From: Streptomyces sp. NWU339
GTDB lineage: Bacteria; Actinomycetota; Actinomycetes; Streptomycetales; Streptomycetaceae
Length of the DNA: 62,475 nt
Assembly (NCBI RefSeq): GCF_003143855.1
Contig: NZ_QFRK01000030.1
Location: forward strand, 44,186 to 106,660
Direction of reading: 5' to 3'
How positions within the stretch are numbered: position 1 is the first letter of the stretch; each line of letters begins with the position of its first letter. The translations under genes and the position numbers were made by a program. Under the pieces are notes generated by a model. That model did no database searches, had not been told where the DNA came from, and saw only the letters and a list, made by a program, of their open reading frames with translations. Positions 1 through 11,071 of this stretch are shown in pieces.

Positions 1-266
1 CTGATGGCGACGATCACGACGGGGAAGACCAGCCGCATGCCGAAGACGGCGATCAGGATGCCGATCGTGAGGAAGATCTTCTGCCAGAAGGCATTCATCT
101 TCTTCAGGATCCCGGCGTTGACCACCGCGTTGTCGAAGGACAGCGAGATCTCGAGGATCGACAGGATCGCCACGATGCCAAAGGCGGTCCACCCCCCGAA
201 AAGGATCGCTGCGACCAGACCGAGCGCGGTGACCGCGAACGACCAGCCGAAGGTTTTCAGAACCAC
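1..266 (-). CDS. DUF475 (TerC/YkoY-like) integral membrane protein, N-terminal part
   Basis: Only the first 88 codons are present; the gene runs off the left edge. Reading starts at a GTG at 266. The peptide is hydrophobic and contains LEISLSFDNAVVNAGIL followed by another membrane segment ending MRLVFPVVIV. An acidic motif inside a membrane helix (E...SFDNA) is typical of the DUF475/TerC transporter family, which is tied to metal ion handling. It sits next to two TerD genes on the same strand, the usual setting for this family. The start is tentative because no strong ribosome binding site precedes it. The exact substrate cannot be told from sequence. Confidence 0.75.
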   Translation of the reverse strand, partial: MVLKTFGWSFAVTALGLVAAILFGGWTAFGIVAILSILEISLSFDNAVVNAGILKKMNAFWQKIFLTIGILIAVFGMRLVFPVVIVAI

Positions 267-341
267 TGGCTACCCCATCATGTGTTGGGGGCTCCCCCGG
301 ACGATCTCCGAAGGAGACTCTCCCCGCTGCCGAAGTCGGCT

Positions 342-917
342 TTACGAAACATTGACTCCAAAGTCTAGAGCGATGCCCCGCAGCCCGGACGCGTACCCCT
401 GGCCCACCGCCCTGAACTTCCACTCGCCCTGATAGCGGTAGAGCTCACCGAAGATCATCGCGGTTTCGGTGGAGGCGTCCTCCGAGAGGTCGTACCGGGC
501 GAGCTCCTGGCCGTCCGCCTGGTTGACGACCCGGATGAAGGCATTGCTGACCTGACCGAAAGCCTGGCCGCGGTCGTCGGCCAGATGGATGGAGACCGGA
601 AAAACGATCTTGTCGCACCGGACCGGCACCTTGGAGAGGTCGACCAGCAGGGACTCGTCGTCGCCGTCGCCCTCGCCGGTGAGGTTGTCACCGGTGTGCT
701 GCACCGAGCCGTCCGGGCTCGTGAGCTGGTTGTAGAAGATGAACCACTCGTCCCCCATGACCCGGCCGTCGCTGCACATCAGTGCGCTGGCGTCGAGGTC
801 GAAGGGGGCTCCGGTGGTGGAGCGCGCGTCCCAGCCGAGCCCGATCATCACCTGCGTGAGATTCGGCGCGGCCTTGGACAGGGAGACGTTTCCCCCCTTG
901 GCAAGCGTGACGCCCAT
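342..917 (-). CDS. TerD family stress protein (copy 1)
   Basis: 191-residue cytoplasmic TerD/CABP protein. The ATG at 917 follows a GGGAGGG ribosome binding site and begins MGVTLAKGGNVSLSK, the standard TerD start; an in-frame extension further upstream lacks such support. Diagnostic motifs are GLGWDARSTTGAPFDLDASAL near residues 30-50 and the acidic GDNLTGEGDGDDE loop, which supplies the calcium ligands in solved TerD domains. The C-terminus (GQGYASGLRGIALDFGVNV) is nearly identical to that of the neighbouring copy. TerD proteins are linked to tellurite resistance and, in Streptomyces, to calcium-dependent development. It is a tandem paralogue of the gene upstream, separated from it by a strong hairpin. 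Confidence 0.93.
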   Translation of the reverse strand: MGVTLAKGGNVSLSKAAPNLTQVMIGLGWDARSTTGAPFDLDASALMCSDGRVMGDEWFIFYNQLTSPDGSVQHTGDNLTGEGDGDDESLLVDLSKVPVRCDKIVFPVSIHLADDRGQAFGQVSNAFIRVVNQADGQELARYDLSEDASTETAMIFGELYRYQGEWKFRAVGQGYASGLRGIALDFGVNVS

Positions 918-962
918 CTTGCTGTTCCCTCCCCGGATGGTGTTTCTCAGGTGGTCCTGCGC

Positions 963-997
963 GTCCGGCGCCACACGTAAACCGTGTGGCGCCGGAC
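963..997 (-). terminator. Strong hairpin between the two terD genes
   Basis: A perfect 15-bp inverted repeat (GTCCGGCGCCACACG and its complement) encloses a 5-nt loop TAAAC. It lies 54 bp after the stop of the upstream terD copy and before the second copy, so it probably terminates or attenuates transcription between the paralogues. There is no clear U-tract, as is usual in Streptomyces. Confidence 0.75.
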
Positions 998-1050
998 AGA
1001 ACGGCCGTGCGAGGCGGCCGGGCCCGGGCGGCGCCCGGGACGTGACCGTC

Positions 1051-1626
1051 TCAGACGTTCACCCCGAAGTCCTGCGCGATGCCGCGCAGGCCGGAGGCGT
1101 AGCCCTGGCCGATGGCGCGGAACTTCCACTCGGCGCCGTGCCGGTACAGCTCGCCGAAGACCATGGCGGTCTCCGTGGAGGCGTCCTCCGAGAGGTCGTA
1201 ACGGGCGATCTCGGCGCCGCCGGCCTGGTTGACGACGCGGATGAACGCGTTGCGCACCTGGCCGAAGGACTGCTGGCGGTTCTCGGCGTCGTAGATGGAG
1301 ACCGGGAAGACGATCTTCTCGATCTCCGCCGGGACACCGGCGAGGTTGACCTTGATCTGCTCGTCGTCGCCCTCGCCCTCACCGGTGAGGTTGTCGCCGG
1401 TGTGCTCGACCGAGCCGTCGGGGCTCTTGAGGTTGTTGAAGAAGACGAAGTTGGCGTCGTTGGCGACCTTGCCGGTGTTGTTCACCAGCAGCGCGCTGGC
1501 GTCCAGGTCGAAGTCGGTGCCGGTCGTGGTGCGGACGTCCCACCCCAGTCCGACGATGACCGCGGTCAGGCCCGGCGCCTCCTTGGTCAGCGAAACGTTG
1601 CCGCCCTTGCTGAGGCTGACTCCCAC
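1051..1626 (-). CDS. TerD family stress protein (copy 2)
   Basis: 191-residue TerD/CABP domain protein starting at GTG 1626, just after GGAGGA. It opens MGVSLSKGGNVSLTKEAPGL and carries GLGWDVRTTTGTDFDLDASALLV and the acidic GDNLTGEGEGDDEQ loop expected to bind calcium. Length and domain limits match single-domain TerD proteins. The copy downstream is a close paralogue of the same length, so this is a tandem duplication. Together with the DUF475 gene the group resembles the ter-type membrane/chemical stress loci of actinobacteria. The role is inferred from the family only. Confidence 0.93.
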   Translation of the reverse strand: MGVSLSKGGNVSLTKEAPGLTAVIVGLGWDVRTTTGTDFDLDASALLVNNTGKVANDANFVFFNNLKSPDGSVEHTGDNLTGEGEGDDEQIKVNLAGVPAEIEKIVFPVSIYDAENRQQSFGQVRNAFIRVVNQAGGAEIARYDLSEDASTETAMVFGELYRHGAEWKFRAIGQGYASGLRGIAQDFGVNV

Positions 1627-1758
1627 GAGTCCTCCATTGATGTCCGGGGGCGGGAAGCCCCGTCGTGCGTTGGATGTCAGATCAACGTGTCGATCCTAGT
1701 GATGGGTTCCCGGCCGCCGCAGGCCCCGGGACGGGGAATCACGAGGTGTCGGACGTGC

Positions 1759-2217
1759 TCACAGCGCGTCGAGCGCCTCGACGTACTCGTTCAGGTCACG
1801 TGCGTCGGGCAGTGCGTTGACGACCGTCCAGCGCACGATGCCCTCCCGGTCGATGACGAAGGTCCCCCGCACGGCGCAGCCCTTGCCCTCGTCGAAGACA
1901 CCGTACGCGCGTGAGACCTCGCCGTGCGGCCAGAAGTCCGACAACAGGGGGTACTCCAGGCCCTCCTGCTCGGCGAAGACGCGCAGGGTATGGATGGAGT
2001 CGTTGGAGACGGCGAGCAGCTGGGTGTCGCGGTCGGCGAGGAGCGGCAGGTTGTCGCGCAGTTCGCGCAGCTCCCCGGTGCACACGCCGGTGAAGGCGAA
2101 GGGGTAGAAGACGAGCGCCACGTTCCGCCGCCCGAGGTGGTCGGACAGTCGTACGGGCGCGCCGTGGTTGTCCTTGAGCTCGAAGTCGGGGGCCTTGTCG
2201 CCGACCTGGATCGCCAT
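1759..2217 (-). CDS. Peroxiredoxin, AhpE/Bcp type
   Basis: 152-residue thioredoxin-fold peroxidase. The motif FYPFAFTGVCTGEL holds the peroxidatic cysteine at residue 46 in the T-x-x-C setting of the 1-Cys AhpE/Bcp group. A second cysteine (GCAVRGTFVID, near residue 113) is close to the usual place of a substrate-loop cysteine and might act in resolution. The enzyme reduces hydrogen peroxide and organic peroxides in the cytoplasm. The N-terminus MAIQVGDKAPDFEL is typical. The upstream flank holds a palindromic terminator that separates it from DUF3052, so it probably has its own promoter. Confidence 0.92.
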   Translation of the reverse strand: MAIQVGDKAPDFELKDNHGAPVRLSDHLGRRNVALVFYPFAFTGVCTGELRELRDNLPLLADRDTQLLAVSNDSIHTLRVFAEQEGLEYPLLSDFWPHGEVSRAYGVFDEGKGCAVRGTFVIDREGIVRWTVVNALPDARDLNEYVEALDAL

Positions 2218-2295
2218 CGCCTCGTTCGTCCCTTCGGGGGTGCTGTTCCCGGTTCGTTCCCGGGGACCACCCTACGCACGGGGGACGACAGTGGG

Positions 2296-2327
2296 CCGGA
2301 CGGGCCGATCCGGATCGGCCCGTCCGG
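2296..2327 (-). terminator. Perfect 32-nt palindrome after DUF3052
   Basis: CCGGACGGGCCGATCC followed at once by its exact complement makes a 16-bp arm palindrome. It lies 58 bp beyond the DUF3052 stop and upstream of the peroxiredoxin, which fits a terminator for DUF3052. Confidence 0.7.
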
Positions 2328-2385
2328 GTTCGAACGGGGTGCGGCCCTGGCGGCGGGAGTGCCGCCGGGGCCGCCTCCGCCGTGG

Positions 2386-2823
2386 CTACCTCCTGGACTT
2401 GGCGGCCTTCGGCGTGGCCAGCCGGCTGCCGCTCCAGTCCTTGCCCACGCTGACGCTCTTGGCCGCCGTCAGGCCCGCCGTGGTGGCGGCCTCCGAGATG
2501 TCACTCGGCTCGACGTAGCCCGAACGGCCTGTCTTCGGCGTGAGGAGCAGGATGGCACCGCCCTCTTCGATGTACGTGCCGGCGTCCACCAGCGCGTCCG
2601 TCAGGTCGCCGTCGTCGTCGCGGAACCACAGCACAACGGCGTCAGCCACGTCGTCGTAGTCCTCGTCGACCAGGTCGTTCTCGATGACGCCCTCGATGGC
2701 CTCGCGGAGCTCCTGGTCTACGTCGTCGTCGTAGCCGATCTCCTGGACCACCTGCCCGGGCTGGAACCCCAGCCTGGCGGCAGGGTTCGTCCGCTCCTCC
2801 GCGTGGTCCGCGGTCGCGCTCAC
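2386..2823 (-). CDS. DUF3052 family protein
   Basis: 145-residue acidic cytoplasmic protein. The GTG at 2823 is preceded by a full AGGAGG six bases away and starts (M)SATADHAEERTNPAARLGF. The core LGFQPGQVVQEIGYDDDVD and the run of acidic residues around DLVDEDYDDVADAV match DUF3052, a small actinobacterial family of unknown role. The C-terminus is basic (PKAAKSRR). The gene is divergent from aceE and shares a 417-bp intergenic region with it, a conserved arrangement in Streptomyces. The very long overlapping reading frame upstream is a GC artefact, not an N-terminal extension. Confidence 0.88.
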   Translation of the reverse strand: MSATADHAEERTNPAARLGFQPGQVVQEIGYDDDVDQELREAIEGVIENDLVDEDYDDVADAVVLWFRDDDGDLTDALVDAGTYIEEGGAILLLTPKTGRSGYVEPSDISEAATTAGLTAAKSVSVGKDWSGSRLATPKAAKSRR

Positions 2824-3240
2824 GGTTTGCCTCCTGATCATGGTTTGGGAATCTCGCCAATTGTCGCAGCCACGCACGGGCGCGCGGCGTTGGCCGTAGT
2901 CCACACGGGCGGGGCGGTTCGCGCAAGTACCCGGCCGCAGGGACCGCCGAAACGGTGACGATCCTGGCCGGGTCACCGCAACTCCAGGCACATCATCCTG
3001 GCTCACAGTGACGCACACCACACCCTTGTGCCCTCTATGGGCGTTTGGGAACCGTATACGGGTACGGGACTCGCACGAGTCCGTGGCCCGTCCCGTATGC
3101 CACCGTACCGGTGCCGCGGCCGGGTTACCTATCGGTAGAGATGACGTGTGCGGCCCCCGGGTGGACGATGGGGAGCGCGCAGACGGCTGAATCAGTGAAG
3201 CAGCGGCCCTTTCACGGCCCTCTGACAGGTAAGGAACAGC
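2824..3240. promoter_or_regulatory. Divergent control region between DUF3052 and aceE
   Basis: This 417-bp stretch holds no convincing gene. It contains an inverted repeat TACGGGAC (3063-3070) / GTCCCGTA (3090-3097), with a smaller hairpin GGACTC-GCAC-GAGTCC nested partly inside it. The local base composition is less GC-rich than the flanking genes. It is a likely operator or leader structure for aceE, but no regulator can be named from sequence. Confidence 0.4.
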
Positions 3241-5988
<2,748 letters not shown>

Positions 5989-6002
5989 CACCCGCGCCCG
6001 GT

Positions 6003-6054
6003 GACAGGAGAGGGGCCTTCGGCGAGTCGACTCGCCGAAGGCCCCTCTCCTGTC
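6003..6054. terminator. Very long perfect palindrome after aceE
   Basis: A 52-nt uninterrupted palindrome, each arm 26 bp (starting GACAGGAGAGGGGCC), lies 15 bp after the aceE stop. It lies between converging genes (aceE and the efflux pump), so it could terminate both directions. No U-tract follows. Confidence 0.8.
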
Positions 6055-6238
6055 GTCCCGGGTCGCCGGAGCCGGTGTGCGCGCCGCCCCCTCCAGCGGC
6101 GCGCCACAGCCGGCGTCCTCTCCTGCCCCCGGTATGTCCTGGGGAGGACCTGACCCACTGTGACCCGTGGTGCCCGCCGGGCGGGAGGGGTCGCCGCATC
6201 GGTTCACCCTGATGAGCGAACCCGGTCGCCGGAATCCG

Positions 6239-7867
6239 TCAGATGTGGCCGACGCCCGCGCCCGCCTCCGTGTTCTCGCCGTTCTCACCGCGTTTAGTGA
6301 GAAAGGCGACCAGCACCGCCACGGCGGCGACTCCGGTGGCGACCAGGGATGCCGTGCTCATGCCGGAGAGGAAGGTCTCGTGCGCCACGTCGGTGATCTT
6401 CGCGGCGAGCTCCCCGGGCATGCCCGGGGCCACCGGCGCCACACCGACCCGGACGGCCTCGGAGGCCTGCTCGGACTGCTCCGGGGTGAGCGGCGGAAGG
6501 CCCGCGGCCGCCCAGTTGCCGGGGAGGTCGCGGTCGACCTTGGAGGCCATCACCGCGCCCAGCACGGCCGTACCGAGGCTGCCGCCGACCTGCATGGCGG
6601 ACTGCTGGAGACCGCCGGCGACGCCGGAGAGCTCCATCGGCGCGTTGCCCACGATGACCTCGGTGGCGCCGACCATGACGGGGGCCAGGCCGAGGCCCAG
6701 CACGGCGAACCAGAGCGACATCACACCGCTTCCGGTGTCCTTCTCGAGCGTGGACAGGCCGAACATGGCGAGCGCGGTGAGGGCCATGCCGCCGGCCAGC
6801 GGGATCCGCGGGCCGGCCTTGGTGATCACCGCACCGGCCAGGGGAGAACCGACGATCATCATGCCGGTGAGCGGCAGCAGGTGCAGACCGGCGTCGACGG
6901 GGCTCATCCCGTGCACGTTCTGCAGGTAGAACGTGACGAAGAACAGGCCGCCCATGAACGCGATGGCCATGAGGACCATCAGCACGACACCCGCGGACAG
7001 CGCGACGGAGCGGAACATCCCCAGCGGGATCAGCGGCTCCCGCACCTGCGTCTCCCAGAACGCGAAGATCAGGAAACCGACGACCGAGGCGACGATGAAG
7101 CCCCAGGTCTTGAGGTCGCCCCAGCCCCACGCGGGGGCCTTGATGAGCGCCCAGACCAGGCAGAACATCGCACCGGAGAGCAGGACGATGCCGGGCAGGT
7201 CGAAGGAGCGCGGGCGGTTCTCCGCGCGGTGGTCGAGCAGGATCCACGCGCCGAGGACGACGGCGACGACGCCGACCGGGACGTTGATGAAGAAGACCGA
7301 CTGCCAGCTGACGTGCTCGACGAGCACACCGCCGAGGATCGGGCCGCCGGCGGTGGAGGCACCGATGACCATGCCCCAGATGCCGATGGCCATGTTGAGC
7401 TTCTCGGCCGGGAAGGTGGCCCGCAGCAGGCCGAGCGCGGCCGGCATCAGCAGCGCGCCGAACAGGCCCTGCAGGACCCGGAAGACGATGACCGCCGCGA
7501 TGCTGTCGGACAGGCCGATGGCGCCCGAGGCGGCGGCGAAGCCGACGACGCCGATGAGGAAGGTCTGCCGGTGGCCGAAGCGGTCACCGAGCTTACCCGC
7601 GGTGATCAGCGAGACCGCGAGGGCGAGGAAGTACGAGTTGGTGATCCACTGGACCTCGGCGAAGGTGGCGCCCAGGTCCCTGGCGATGACGGGGTTGGCG
7701 ATGGCGACGATGGTGCCGTCGAGGGCCACCATCATGACGCCCACGGCGACGGTGAAGAGGGTGAGCCAGGGATGGCCGCGCAGCCCTCTGCCGGGTGCCG
7801 CGTCCGACGGGTTCACGGGCGCCTTGTCCCCGGGTCCCGTCGCGTCGACGGTGGTCTGACTGGTCAT
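6239..7867 (-). CDS. MFS multidrug efflux transporter, DHA2 (EmrB/QacA) family
   Basis: 542-residue membrane protein with about 14 hydrophobic segments. Start ATG 7867 gives MTSQTTVDATGPGDKAP, a short polar N-terminal tail before the first helix HPWLTLFTVAVGVMMVALDG. Motif A (GKLGDRFGHRQ) after helix 2 and motif C (GASTAGGPILGG) in helix 5 mark a drug:H+ antiporter, and the first helix carries the VALDGTIV acidic residue typical of DHA2 pumps. It is divergent from a TetR-type gene 133 bp away, the standard efflux pump/repressor pair, so expression is probably induced by a ligand of that repressor. Substrates cannot be predicted. Confidence 0.95.
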   Translation of the reverse strand: MTSQTTVDATGPGDKAPVNPSDAAPGRGLRGHPWLTLFTVAVGVMMVALDGTIVAIANPVIARDLGATFAEVQWITNSYFLALAVSLITAGKLGDRFGHRQTFLIGVVGFAAASGAIGLSDSIAAVIVFRVLQGLFGALLMPAALGLLRATFPAEKLNMAIGIWGMVIGASTAGGPILGGVLVEHVSWQSVFFINVPVGVVAVVLGAWILLDHRAENRPRSFDLPGIVLLSGAMFCLVWALIKAPAWGWGDLKTWGFIVASVVGFLIFAFWETQVREPLIPLGMFRSVALSAGVVLMVLMAIAFMGGLFFVTFYLQNVHGMSPVDAGLHLLPLTGMMIVGSPLAGAVITKAGPRIPLAGGMALTALAMFGLSTLEKDTGSGVMSLWFAVLGLGLAPVMVGATEVIVGNAPMELSGVAGGLQQSAMQVGGSLGTAVLGAVMASKVDRDLPGNWAAAGLPPLTPEQSEQASEAVRVGVAPVAPGMPGELAAKITDVAHETFLSGMSTASLVATGVAAVAVLVAFLTKRGENGENTEAGAGVGHI

Positions 7868-7941
7868 GACTTCAAAGCTAATGACAGCCGCTGACAGTTG
7901 ACAAACCAATTCACCGACCGGCAACCGACTCGTCTCATCCC

Positions 7942-7967
7942 TATAGCCTGAACTGGGGGAACAGTTC
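7942..7967 (+). promoter_or_regulatory. Probable -10 box and TetR operator
   Basis: TATAGC (7942-7947) could be a -10 element for the tetR gene. Immediately after it lies a 6-bp inverted repeat GAACTG (7950-7955) / CAGTTC (7962-7967) with a 6-bp spacer, at the expected transcription start. This fits an autoregulatory TetR operator in the 133-bp divergent region. Confidence 0.45.
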
Positions 7968-8000
7968 CAGAACGCCCCCACAGGACACGCTGGAGGATCG

Positions 8001-8663
8001 ATGGAGACGGTCGGGGCCGCCGCCGGCGCGGTGCCGGCGACGGGTCTGCGGGAAAGCAGGAAGCGGCTCACCCGGGACGCGCTGGTCCGCTCCTCCCTGG
8101 AACTGTTCGCGACGCGCGGCTACGAGGGCACGACGGTCGACGACATCGCCGCCGCCGTCGACGTCTCGCAGCGCACCTTCTTCCGCTACTTCGCCAGCAA
8201 GGAGGAAGTCGCCTTCCACGTCCCGCGCCTCGCGGAGTCCCTCGTCGTCGACGCCGTACGGGCACGGCCGCCCGGCGAGCCACCGCTGGACGTGCTGCGC
8301 CGGGCCCTGCGGGAGAGCTGGGACGGCATCAACGAGGTCGTCGAGCAGGTCGTCCCCCTGGAACTGCACCTGCGGGTGTACCGGGTGATCGAGTCCACAC
8401 CCGCGCTGCTCGCCGCCCATCTGCGGCGCGCGGCGGAACTGGAGGACCGGCTGGCCCGCGTCATCGCCGACCGCGAGGGCATCGACCCGGACACCGACCC
8501 CCGGCCGCGCATCCTGGTGGCCGCCTTCAGCGGGGTCGTCCGGGTGGCGGAGCACTCCTGGTCCACCGGGGACGACGCCGGCCTCGCCGCCCTGCGTGAG
8601 CTGACGACGGCCTACCTGGACCAGCTGGAACCGGCGCTCGCGGGGAACTGGCACGGCGTCTGA
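8001..8663 (+). CDS. TetR family transcriptional regulator
   Basis: 220-residue regulator. The N-terminal 20 residues are followed by the TetR DNA-binding domain: LTRDALVRSSLELFATRGYEGTTVDDIAAAVDVSQRTFFRYFASKEEVAF (about residues 24-75), with the recognition helix at VSQRTFFRYF. The rest is a helical ligand-binding/dimer domain with low family conservation. ATG 8001 is preceded by GGAGG. It is divergent from the DHA2 efflux pump and is most simply its repressor. An inverted repeat near its own promoter supports autoregulation. Confidence 0.94.
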   Translation: METVGAAAGAVPATGLRESRKRLTRDALVRSSLELFATRGYEGTTVDDIAAAVDVSQRTFFRYFASKEEVAFHVPRLAESLVVDAVRARPPGEPPLDVLRRALRESWDGINEVVEQVVPLELHLRVYRVIESTPALLAAHLRRAAELEDRLARVIADREGIDPDTDPRPRILVAAFSGVVRVAEHSWSTGDDAGLAALRELTTAYLDQLEPALAGNWHGV

Positions 8664-8765
8664 TCACCCGTAGGGTGACGACTGCTCACACTCCGGCACG
8701 CTGAAACGTGATACCCGTCACTCGGTTAACGCGAGACCCTCTCGTTCTCCTAGTGTGTCCTGTCA

Positions 8766-9965
8766 GTGACTTCCTTCGACTCCTCTCCGCAACTGAACGC
8801 ATGGCGCGCGCTCCTCGCACTCGCTGTCGTCTTCGTGATGCTGGCGACCACCGGCTGGACGGCACTGCGCCAACAGCGGGAGGTGGCACCGCTGTCCGCC
8901 TCGCTCGCCGCCTGGGAGCACGGCCGCATAGCGGGCCGCGAACTGCCGGACCCGCAGTCCGCGCCCGGCCGGCTGGCCCGGTTCTTCGCCTCGCTCACCG
9001 AGGCGCAGCGGATGAGCCTCGCCCACCGCTTCCCCCTCGCGGTCGGCAACATGAACGGCGCCCCGGTCGGTCTGCGGTACCGCGCCAACCGCATCGCGAT
9101 GGAGCAGGCCCGCGAGATCGAGCAGGAACGGATGCACGACACACGGCTCACGCCCGCGGGACAGCACCAGGCGGGCCGTCGGATGAACCGCCTCGGGGCA
9201 CTGCTGGGCCCCGGACGCCAGATCCTCGCCTTCAACCCGTCGGGACCGGGCCGCGTGGCCGAGGTCTTCGGCGATCTGGACGAGGCCGAACGCATCTCGG
9301 TCGTCGTCCCCGGCGTCGACACGGATCTGCTCACCTTCCAGCGCACCTACCGCCGCTACTCGGCCCCCGTGGGCATGGCCGAGGCGCTGCGCGCGGCCGA
9401 GCACGAGGCGGACCCCTCGACCCGTACCGCCGTGATCGCCTGGGCCGACTACACCGCGCCCGGCGGACTCGGCATGGAGGCGGCCATGGCCAGGCGCGCC
9501 GAGGACGGCGCGGTGCGGCTCGACGCGCTGCTGCGCGCGCTGCCCGGTACGACCCCGGTCGCGCTGTTCTGCCACAGCTACGGCTCCGTGGTGTGCGGGC
9601 TCGCCGCGAGCACACTGCCCGGCCGGGTGGCCGACATCGCGGTGGCCGGCAGCCCCGGCATGCGGGCCGAGACGGCCTCCGCACTGCGCACCCACGCGCG
9701 CGTGTGGGCCATGCGGGACGCCGACGACTGGATCCAGGACGTGCCCTATCTGGAGGTCGGCGGACTGGGCCACGGCGCCGACCCGGTCTCCCCCGCTTTC
9801 GGGGCGCGGGTCCTGTCGGCACGTGAGGCGGAGGGACACGGCGGGTATTTCGAGCCGGGCACGGACAGCCTGCGCAACTTCGCCGAGATCGGCGTTGGCG
9901 CATACCGAGCGGTGGCCTGCGCACACGATGACGGCGTATGCCGGGCGAGTTTGTCCTACGCCTAG
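8766..9965 (+). CDS. Membrane-anchored alpha/beta hydrolase, DUF1023 family
   Basis: 399-residue protein starting at GTG 8766. A hydrophobic segment at residues 13-30 (WRALLALAVVFVMLATTG) acts as signal or anchor, so the enzyme faces outwards. The body is a DUF1023 alpha/beta hydrolase: ISVVVPGVDTDL forms the first core strand region, FCHSYGSVVCGLAA is the nucleophile elbow with Ser in H-S-Y-G, and GHGGYFEPGTDSLRNFA near the end supplies the likely catalytic histidine. The substrate is unknown; esterase or lipase activity is an inference. A TAGTGT box nine bases before the start suggests a very short leader. Confidence 0.85.
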   Translation: MTSFDSSPQLNAWRALLALAVVFVMLATTGWTALRQQREVAPLSASLAAWEHGRIAGRELPDPQSAPGRLARFFASLTEAQRMSLAHRFPLAVGNMNGAPVGLRYRANRIAMEQAREIEQERMHDTRLTPAGQHQAGRRMNRLGALLGPGRQILAFNPSGPGRVAEVFGDLDEAERISVVVPGVDTDLLTFQRTYRRYSAPVGMAEALRAAEHEADPSTRTAVIAWADYTAPGGLGMEAAMARRAEDGAVRLDALLRALPGTTPVALFCHSYGSVVCGLAASTLPGRVADIAVAGSPGMRAETASALRTHARVWAMRDADDWIQDVPYLEVGGLGHGADPVSPAFGARVLSAREAEGHGGYFEPGTDSLRNFAEIGVGAYRAVACAHDDGVCRASLSYA

Positions 9966-10002
9966 GCACCCTGACGCGCGTAGAGGACGGAGGAACCGCG
10001 GT

Positions 10003-10899
10003 ATGCACGGGGAGGGGACGAAAAAGCTCGTGCCGCATACGATGAGCCGCATGGGTGACGTACTGGCTGGATTTCACGCTGCCTGGGAGTTCGAGTCCGA
10101 CTCCGTGCTCATCCGTTACGAAAGGGGGATTCGAACACCCAAGCTGTTTCAGGCACTCGGGGAACGACGCGTCCCCCTGGAGGCCATAGCAAGGGTGACG
10201 CTGACCCCCGGCAGGCGCGGCAGCGTCGTGCTGCGCGTCGAGCCCCGGCCCGGGGCCGACCCGCTGATGGAGGCGGCGGCCGGGCAGTTGAAGGAGAGCT
10301 CCGACCCCTACCGGCTGGTGCTGCCCGCCGAGCGCGAGACGCTCGCCGAGTACTACGCCGACGAACTCCTCGCCCGCCTCACCGAGTCCGGCCCCGCCGA
10401 ACGCCACCTGGTACCGGCCCCCGAGGTGCCGCTGCGGTTCAAGGCGTACGACGGCAAGGCCTCCTTCGACGGGACGACGGTCTCCTTCCACTGGTTCTGG
10501 ACGGGCGCCTCGTCGGCGAAGTGGAAAGCCGGTGACCAGCGCTTCCCCGTGGGTGAGCTGAGCGGCGTGGAGTGGCGGTCGCCCGAGGTGTTCGAAGGGC
10601 ATCTGCGGCTGCTGCGCCGGGACGATTCGGCGTCGTCGCCCCAGGCCGACCAGGACCCGGCGGCCGTGGTGTTCGGGCTGGGCTACGGGCCGGTGCACGA
10701 GTCACTGCCGTTCGCGGCGGCCGTGCTGGCGGCGGTACGGACGTCCGAGCCGGTGCCCGCGATGGTCGCGGCGACCGTGCGCCGTGACCCGGCCGACATC
10801 GCCGACCGCATCCGCCACCTCGGCGAACTGCACCAGGCGGGCCTGGTGACGGACGAGGAGTTCTCCTCCAAGAAGGCGGAGTTGCTGGCGGAGCTTTAG
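10003..10899 (+). CDS. DUF4429 domain protein with C-terminal SHOCT motif
   Basis: 298 residues from the ATG at 10003, which has GGAGGA eight bases upstream; the conserved part begins at a later ATG (10051, MGDVLAGFHAAWEFESDSV), so the true start could be there. The body consists of two related beta-rich DUF4429 repeats (PKLFQALGERRVPLEAIARVTL and KWKAGDQRFPVGELSGVEW). The last 30 residues (IRHLGELHQAGLVTDEEFSSKKAELLAEL) form a SHOCT motif, a short oligomerisation or membrane-associated tail. The function is unknown. The stop codon TAG coincides with the left end of a MITE-like repeat. Confidence 0.85.
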   Translation: MHGEGTKKLVPHTMSRMGDVLAGFHAAWEFESDSVLIRYERGIRTPKLFQALGERRVPLEAIARVTLTPGRRGSVVLRVEPRPGADPLMEAAAGQLKESSDPYRLVLPAERETLAEYYADELLARLTESGPAERHLVPAPEVPLRFKAYDGKASFDGTTVSFHWFWTGASSAKWKAGDQRFPVGELSGVEWRSPEVFEGHLRLLRRDDSASSPQADQDPAAVVFGLGYGPVHESLPFAAAVLAAVRTSEPVPAMVAATVRRDPADIADRIRHLGELHQAGLVTDEEFSSKKAELLAEL

Positions 10900-11041
10900 G
10901 GTCTGTCCGGCGGGTCATGCCGTAGACGCGGGGTCCGGTACGCCCTCCTCCGCCTTCCAGCCGGACGCACCGACCCCCGCTCACCCGCGCCGACAAGGCA
11001 CCGTCGATTTCCTGCGGCCTGATCCGCCGGACAGGCCCTGG
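10897..11041 (-). repeat. MITE-like intergenic repeat, copy 1 (145 bp)
   Basis: The segment is bounded by imperfect terminal inverted repeats: left AGGGTCTGTCCGGCGGGTCA and right, on the other strand, AGGGCCTGTCCGGCGGATCA. On the reverse strand its sequence aligns with the repeat at 36146-36397 at both ends (CGGCGCGGGTGAGCGGGGG and GAGGGCGT.CCGG blocks). It has no coding capacity. The left terminus starts within the TAG stop of the preceding gene. Confidence 0.75.
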
Positions 11042-11071
11042 CCTGTTCGCCGCTCCCGCTACGGTGGGCCG

